In this document: in pieces, positions 5,768 to 8,642 of the stretch
Position numbering within the stretch: position 1 is the stretch's first letter
Layout of the letters: each line of letters opens with the position of its first letter
Assembly (NCBI GenBank): GCA_017629415.1
Contig: JAGBXG010000456.1
Span: forward strand, 1 to 8,642
Direction: 5' to 3'
Source of the DNA: Pseudomonadota bacterium
GTDB lineage: Bacteria; Myxococcota; Bradymonadia; UBA4248
Length of the DNA stretch: 8,642 nt
Notes under the pieces: generated by a model
Told to the model about the DNA's origin: nothing
Databases searched by the model: none
Seen by the model: the letters and a program-made list of their open reading frames with translations, nothing else
Position numbers and translations under genes: made by a program

Positions 5768-5783
5768 CTACACGAGTGTGTAG
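5762..5783 (-). terminator. alaS terminator hairpin containing the stop codon
   Basis: On the - strand CTACAC (5783-5778) pairs with GTGTAG (5773-5768) around loop ACTC, followed directly by T6 (5767-5762). The UAG stop of alaS is the last three bases of the 3' arm. The 6-bp stem is only half GC, so the terminator may be weak; a ribosome on the stop codon would also melt it. The T tract belongs to the end of the 128-bp repeat unit. Confidence 0.5.
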
Positions 5784-8392
5784 ATATGCTGAATAGCTTC
5801 ATCAAGCTTGTCGGCGTCTGTGCCGCCGGCCTGAGCGGCATTGGGACGGCCGCCGCCTTTACCGCCGACGATGGCTGCGCAAGTCCCGACGAGTTTACCG
5901 GCATGAATACCGGCTTTAACGGCTTTATCGGATGCGACGCAGGTCAGGGCTGGTTTGCCGTCGATGATGGCACCGATCATCGCAACGCCCACATCCATGC
6001 GATCGCGGAGCAAGTCACCGTAGGTCAATAAATCCTTACGATCGCGGACTTTGAGGGTTGCTGCATAGACGGCAACGCCGTTGGCAGAGTCTTTGCGTGT
6101 CGCGAGTATGCCGGCAAGTTCGGCTTGTGCGATGCGGAGGTTAGCTTGTTCGACTTCTTTTTCGAGGCGGCTGTTGGCTTGCTGAAGTTTTTCAATACGG
6201 GCGATGATCACGGAAGCATCACAATGCAAGGTCTTGGCGATTTCGTTCAAAAGTGCGCGTTCTTCGTTGAACAGTTTGCAAGCGCATTTGCATGTCACGC
6301 ATTCGATGCGGCGCACGCCGGCAGCAATGGCGGATTCTGACACGATGCGGAAGGTATGGATATCGCGCGTGTTATCGACATGGATACCGCCGCACAATTC
6401 CGTGCTTTCGCCTTCGGCGACTTCGACGACGCGAACATTGGCGCCATATTTTTCACCGAAAATGGCCATAGCGCCCATGGCTTTGGCTTCATCGATGGGC
6501 ACATTGGCATGTTTTTTCACGGGCAGACCGCGCATAATCACGCTGTTGACGCGTTCTTCGACAGCCGACAGTTCAGCGGGGGTCAAAGCGCGCGGGAAGG
6601 TGAAGTCAAAGCGAAAACGGTCGGGACGAACCAACGAACCAGCCTGATAGATTTCTTTGCTGACGATACTGCGCAAAGCAGCCTGCAGGAGGTGTGTGCA
6701 TGTATGGTTGGCGGAAACTGCGGCACGGTATTCGGCATCGACTTCGGCGGTAAATTCACCGCGCATCACGTCTTCGGTCACAAAACCTTCGCTGACTTCG
6801 CATACATGGACGATGCCGCCTTCACCGCGAATCGTGTCAATAACATTGAAGACAAGCGAACCATCTTTGGCTGAAATCGTACCATGATCGCCGACTTCGC
6901 CGCCGCCTTCGGCATAGAACGGGGTTTTGCGAAGGATGATTTCGCAGATATCGCCGCTATGACGATAGCGCAGAACATCGGATTCTGCCTGAGCTGTCGT
7001 ATAACCGACAAATTCGCAGGTCTGACCTTCGTGCAAAATGGTCCAAGGTTCGACGATGGCGGTATAGAATTTAGCCTTTTCGCTGGAACGCTGGCGTTGT
7101 TCGTTCAAGGCATCATTGAAGCCATCGGCATCGACGGTCATGTTGCGTTCTTCAGCCATGATTTGGGTCAAATCGAGCGGGAAGCCGTAAGTATCGTACA
7201 GAACGAAGGCATCGCGTCCGTCGATCACGCCATTCTTGGCTTTGCCGGCGACTTCTTCAAAGCGTGCAATACCGCGATCGAGCGTCGCAAAGAAACGTTC
7301 TTCTTCGATGCGGAGCACTTCCTGTGTCTGACGTGCCACGAGGGCAATTTCGGGATAAGCTGTCGAAAATGAATCGACAACGGCCTGAGAAACTTTGCAA
7401 AGGAACGGTTCACGGAAGCCCAACATACGGCCGAAACGCACAGCACGGCGCAAAATACGGCGCAAAACATAGCCACGGCCATCATTCGAGAATGGCTGAC
7501 CTTCGCTGATAGCAAATGTCAGTGTACGGATATGGTCAGCAATAACGCGGTAAGCCGTCACATCTTCGGAAGCCAAAATTTCGGCTTGTGTCATATTTTT
7601 GCCCAACAGACGTGCAATCGATTCCAAAATATGACCGAACAAATCGGTTTCATAGACAGAATCCACGCCTTGAAGGATGCTCAAGATGCGTTCAAGGCCC
7701 ATGCCGGTATCGACGCTGCACATTGGCAAACGCTTGAGTGAACCGTCTTCGGCACGTTCAAACTGCATAAAGACGTTATTCCAGACTTCCAAATAACGGT
7801 CTTCAGGGAAGCCCAAGCCCCACTGATTGGTGCCGTCCGGCTTGAGGTCGATATAAATTTCGGTGCAAGGACCGCAGGCACCCACGGGCCCCATGCTCCA
7901 GAAATTCTCTTCATCGCCTTTTTCGATATCGCCAAAACGCGCAATACGGTCTTCGGCAAGTCCAATTTCCTTGTGCCAGATATCAAACGCCTCATCGTCA
8001 TCTTTATAAACGCTGACCACAAGTCGATCTGCAGGCAATCCGAGGTTAATGGTCAAGAAATCCCATGCCCAGCGGATGGCTTCTTTTTTAAAATAGTCAC
8101 CGAATGACCAGTTGCCGAGCATTTCAAAAAACGTCAGATGGCGTCCATCCTTGCCGACTTCGTCGAGATCGTTATGTTTACCGCCGGCGCGGATGCATTT
8201 CTGAACGCTGGCAGCACGTTTGTAGCTGCGAACTTCGTTGCCCAAAAAGACTTCCTTAAACTGATTCATGCCGGCATTGGCAAAAAGCAGGGTTGGGTCA
8301 TTGCGAGGAATGACTGGCGAGCTTGAGACCACTTCGTGATTCAAACCGGCAAAGTAATTCAAAAACATCTCTCTTAAAACGTCAGCTTTCAC
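5768..8392 (-). CDS. alaS: Alanyl-tRNA synthetase
   Basis: The enzyme joins alanine to tRNA-Ala in the cytoplasm and clears mischarged Ser- and Gly-tRNA-Ala. From the GTG at 8392 it has 874 residues (E. coli 876). The class II core is clear: NDPTLLFANAGMNQFK (about 31-46), GRHLTFFEMLGNWSFGDYFK (83-102), a GPCTEIYID segment near 182, and motif 3 RGYVLRRILRRAVRFGR (306-322). The editing domain has HTCTH (563-567) and CGGIH (667-671), giving all four expected zinc ligands. A coiled-coil stretch (about 728-760) and the C-Ala domain with a GGKGGGRP motif (843-850) complete it. In the usually conserved CGGTH motif Thr is Ile, and the following VTG is VTC in a Cys-rich VTCKCACKL; both are mild departures. 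The GTG start is chosen because GGAG lies 7 nt upstream and the protein then begins KADVLREMF like other family members. An in-frame GTG at 8446 would add 18 unconserved residues. It is followed by its own weak terminator. Confidence 0.97.
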   Translation of the reverse strand: MKADVLREMFLNYFAGLNHEVVSSSPVIPRNDPTLLFANAGMNQFKEVFLGNEVRSYKRAASVQKCIRAGGKHNDLDEVGKDGRHLTFFEMLGNWSFGDYFKKEAIRWAWDFLTINLGLPADRLVVSVYKDDDEAFDIWHKEIGLAEDRIARFGDIEKGDEENFWSMGPVGACGPCTEIYIDLKPDGTNQWGLGFPEDRYLEVWNNVFMQFERAEDGSLKRLPMCSVDTGMGLERILSILQGVDSVYETDLFGHILESIARLLGKNMTQAEILASEDVTAYRVIADHIRTLTFAISEGQPFSNDGRGYVLRRILRRAVRFGRMLGFREPFLCKVSQAVVDSFSTAYPEIALVARQTQEVLRIEEERFFATLDRGIARFEEVAGKAKNGVIDGRDAFVLYDTYGFPLDLTQIMAEERNMTVDADGFNDALNEQRQRSSEKAKFYTAIVEPWTILHEGQTCEFVGYTTAQAESDVLRYRHSGDICEIILRKTPFYAEGGGEVGDHGTISAKDGSLVFNVIDTIRGEGGIVHVCEVSEGFVTEDVMRGEFTAEVDAEYRAAVSANHTCTHLLQAALRSIVSKEIYQAGSLVRPDRFRFDFTFPRALTPAELSAVEERVNSVIMRGLPVKKHANVPIDEAKAMGAMAIFGEKYGANVRVVEVAEGESTELCGGIHVDNTRDIHTFRIVSESAIAAGVRRIECVTCKCACKLFNEERALLNEIAKTLHCDASVIIARIEKLQQANSRLEKEVEQANLRIAQAELAGILATRKDSANGVAVYAATLKVRDRKDLLTYGDLLRDRMDVGVAMIGAIIDGKPALTCVASDKAVKAGIHAGKLVGTCAAIVGGKGGGRPNAAQAGGTDADKLDEAIQHIYTLV

Positions 8393-8399
8393 AGTATTT

Positions 8400-8403
8400 C
8401 TCC
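8400..8403 (-). promoter_or_regulatory. Shine-Dalgarno that sets the alaS GTG start
   Basis: GGAG on the - strand (8403-8400) lies 7 nt before GTG at 8392-8390. This spacing is ideal and favours the GTG start over the in-frame GTG at 8446, which has only a weak GGTGA further away. Confidence 0.65.
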
Positions 8404-8485
8404 ACGATATCAAAGCCAAATTCGGCTCAAATTCATGCCTTACCACGGCAAAAAATCACCGCTAAAAAACGCGGCGGGCGCTTGT

Positions 8486-8491
8486 ATCATA
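8486..8491 (-). promoter_or_regulatory. Possible alaS -10 element
   Basis: TATGAT on the - strand matches the -10 consensus at five of six positions in an AT-rich stretch about 90 bp before the alaS GTG. No convincing -35 is seen at 16-18 bp. TTGAAC (8521-8516) is too far away. The call rests on a single hexamer. Confidence 0.25.
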
Positions 8492-8538
8492 AAGATAACA
8501 ATATGGAACGTGTTGGTTCAATTTTTTTTGATGGATAA

Positions 8539-8591
8539 GGGGGCAGTGGCCCCCTACGGCGCTATGGCTCACGCCATACGCGCCTACCCCC
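8539..8591. repeat. Composite palindrome, copy B (53 bp)
   Basis: Same layout as 2481-2534 and same orientation. GGGGGC (8539-8544) pairs with GCCCCC (8549-8554). Then comes a nested hairpin: outer GGCGC (8558-8562) with GCGCC (8580-8584), an unpaired C at 8579, inner TATGGC (8563-8568) with GCCATA (8573-8578), and loop TCAC. It ends in TACCCCC. It lies upstream of alaS, between that gene and the right edge. Confidence 0.72.
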
Positions 8592-8594
8592 ACA

Positions 8595-8635
8595 CCGGGG
8601 CGTTTCCCCGGGCCCCACCCAAGGGCGCTGCCCTT
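8595..8635. repeat. Two further GC hairpins at the right edge
   Basis: CCGGGG (8595-8600) pairs with CCCCGG (8606-8611) around CGTTT, and AAGGGC (8621-8626) pairs with GCCCTT (8630-8635) around GCT. They continue the hairpin chain begun at 8539, and the cluster probably extends past the window. No gene is visible in this segment. Confidence 0.6.
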
Positions 8636-8642
8636 TGGAAAC

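Noticed and set aside
5402..5904. Small open frames across the repeats between prfC and alaS, on both strands
   Set aside because: Their translations repeat with the 128-bp and 47-bp units, so they are repeat products rather than genes. The - strand one also runs into alaS in another frame.
8393..8446. 18-residue N-terminal extension of alaS from the GTG at 8446
   Set aside because: The extension is not conserved in the family and has a poor ribosome site, while the GTG at 8392 has GGAG at ideal spacing.
8393..8538. T-box or other riboswitch leader for alaS
   Set aside because: I could not find a T-box core or specifier stem. Only a weak CCGC/GCGG hairpin with a T6 tract is visible around 8450-8480.

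Overview
The window (8,642 bp) has four convincing protein genes in intergenic DNA that is unusually rich in palindromes. One gene is on the + strand: a large Cys-rich lipoprotein at 181-2358. Three are on the - strand: a two-TM protein of unknown function (2562-3449), peptide chain release factor 3 (prfC, 3655-5259) and alanyl-tRNA synthetase (alaS, 5768-8392). I see no tRNA or rRNA gene, CRISPR array, transposase or phage gene.

The organism is probably a Gram-negative bacterium of the myxobacteria-like deltaproteobacterial radiation (Myxococcota/Bradymonadia-like). This is an inference from the lipoprotein: a lipobox, many small Cys modules, an Asp/Asn/Gly linker and jelly-roll-like domains opening with 'VPN..FE.W' are a style common in that group. 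The two translation genes are ordinary bacterial orthologues and do not narrow it further.

Layout. Bases 1-180 hold hairpins, then a sigma70-like promoter overlapped by a terminator-like hairpin just before the lipoprotein gene. The lipoprotein gene ends in a strong + strand terminator (2427-2478) and converges on the membrane-protein gene. That gene has its own good promoter (-35 TTGACA) and Shine-Dalgarno. prfC ends in a - strand terminator built from an interspersed palindrome. The 508 bp between prfC and alaS contain no gene but are almost wholly repeats: a duplicated 47-bp two-hairpin element, a partner arm, and two tandem 128-bp inverted-repeat units that abut the alaS stop codon. alaS starts best at a GTG at 8392. 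The window ends in more hairpins.

The genes do not form an obvious pathway. alaS charges tRNA-Ala and RF3 recycles class-1 release factors, both in translation, but a probable terminator and repeats separate them, so they look like separate transcripts.

The most interesting material is non-coding: at least three palindrome families whose copies differ in sequence but keep their base pairing through compensatory changes. I found no convincing new defence or metabolic system.
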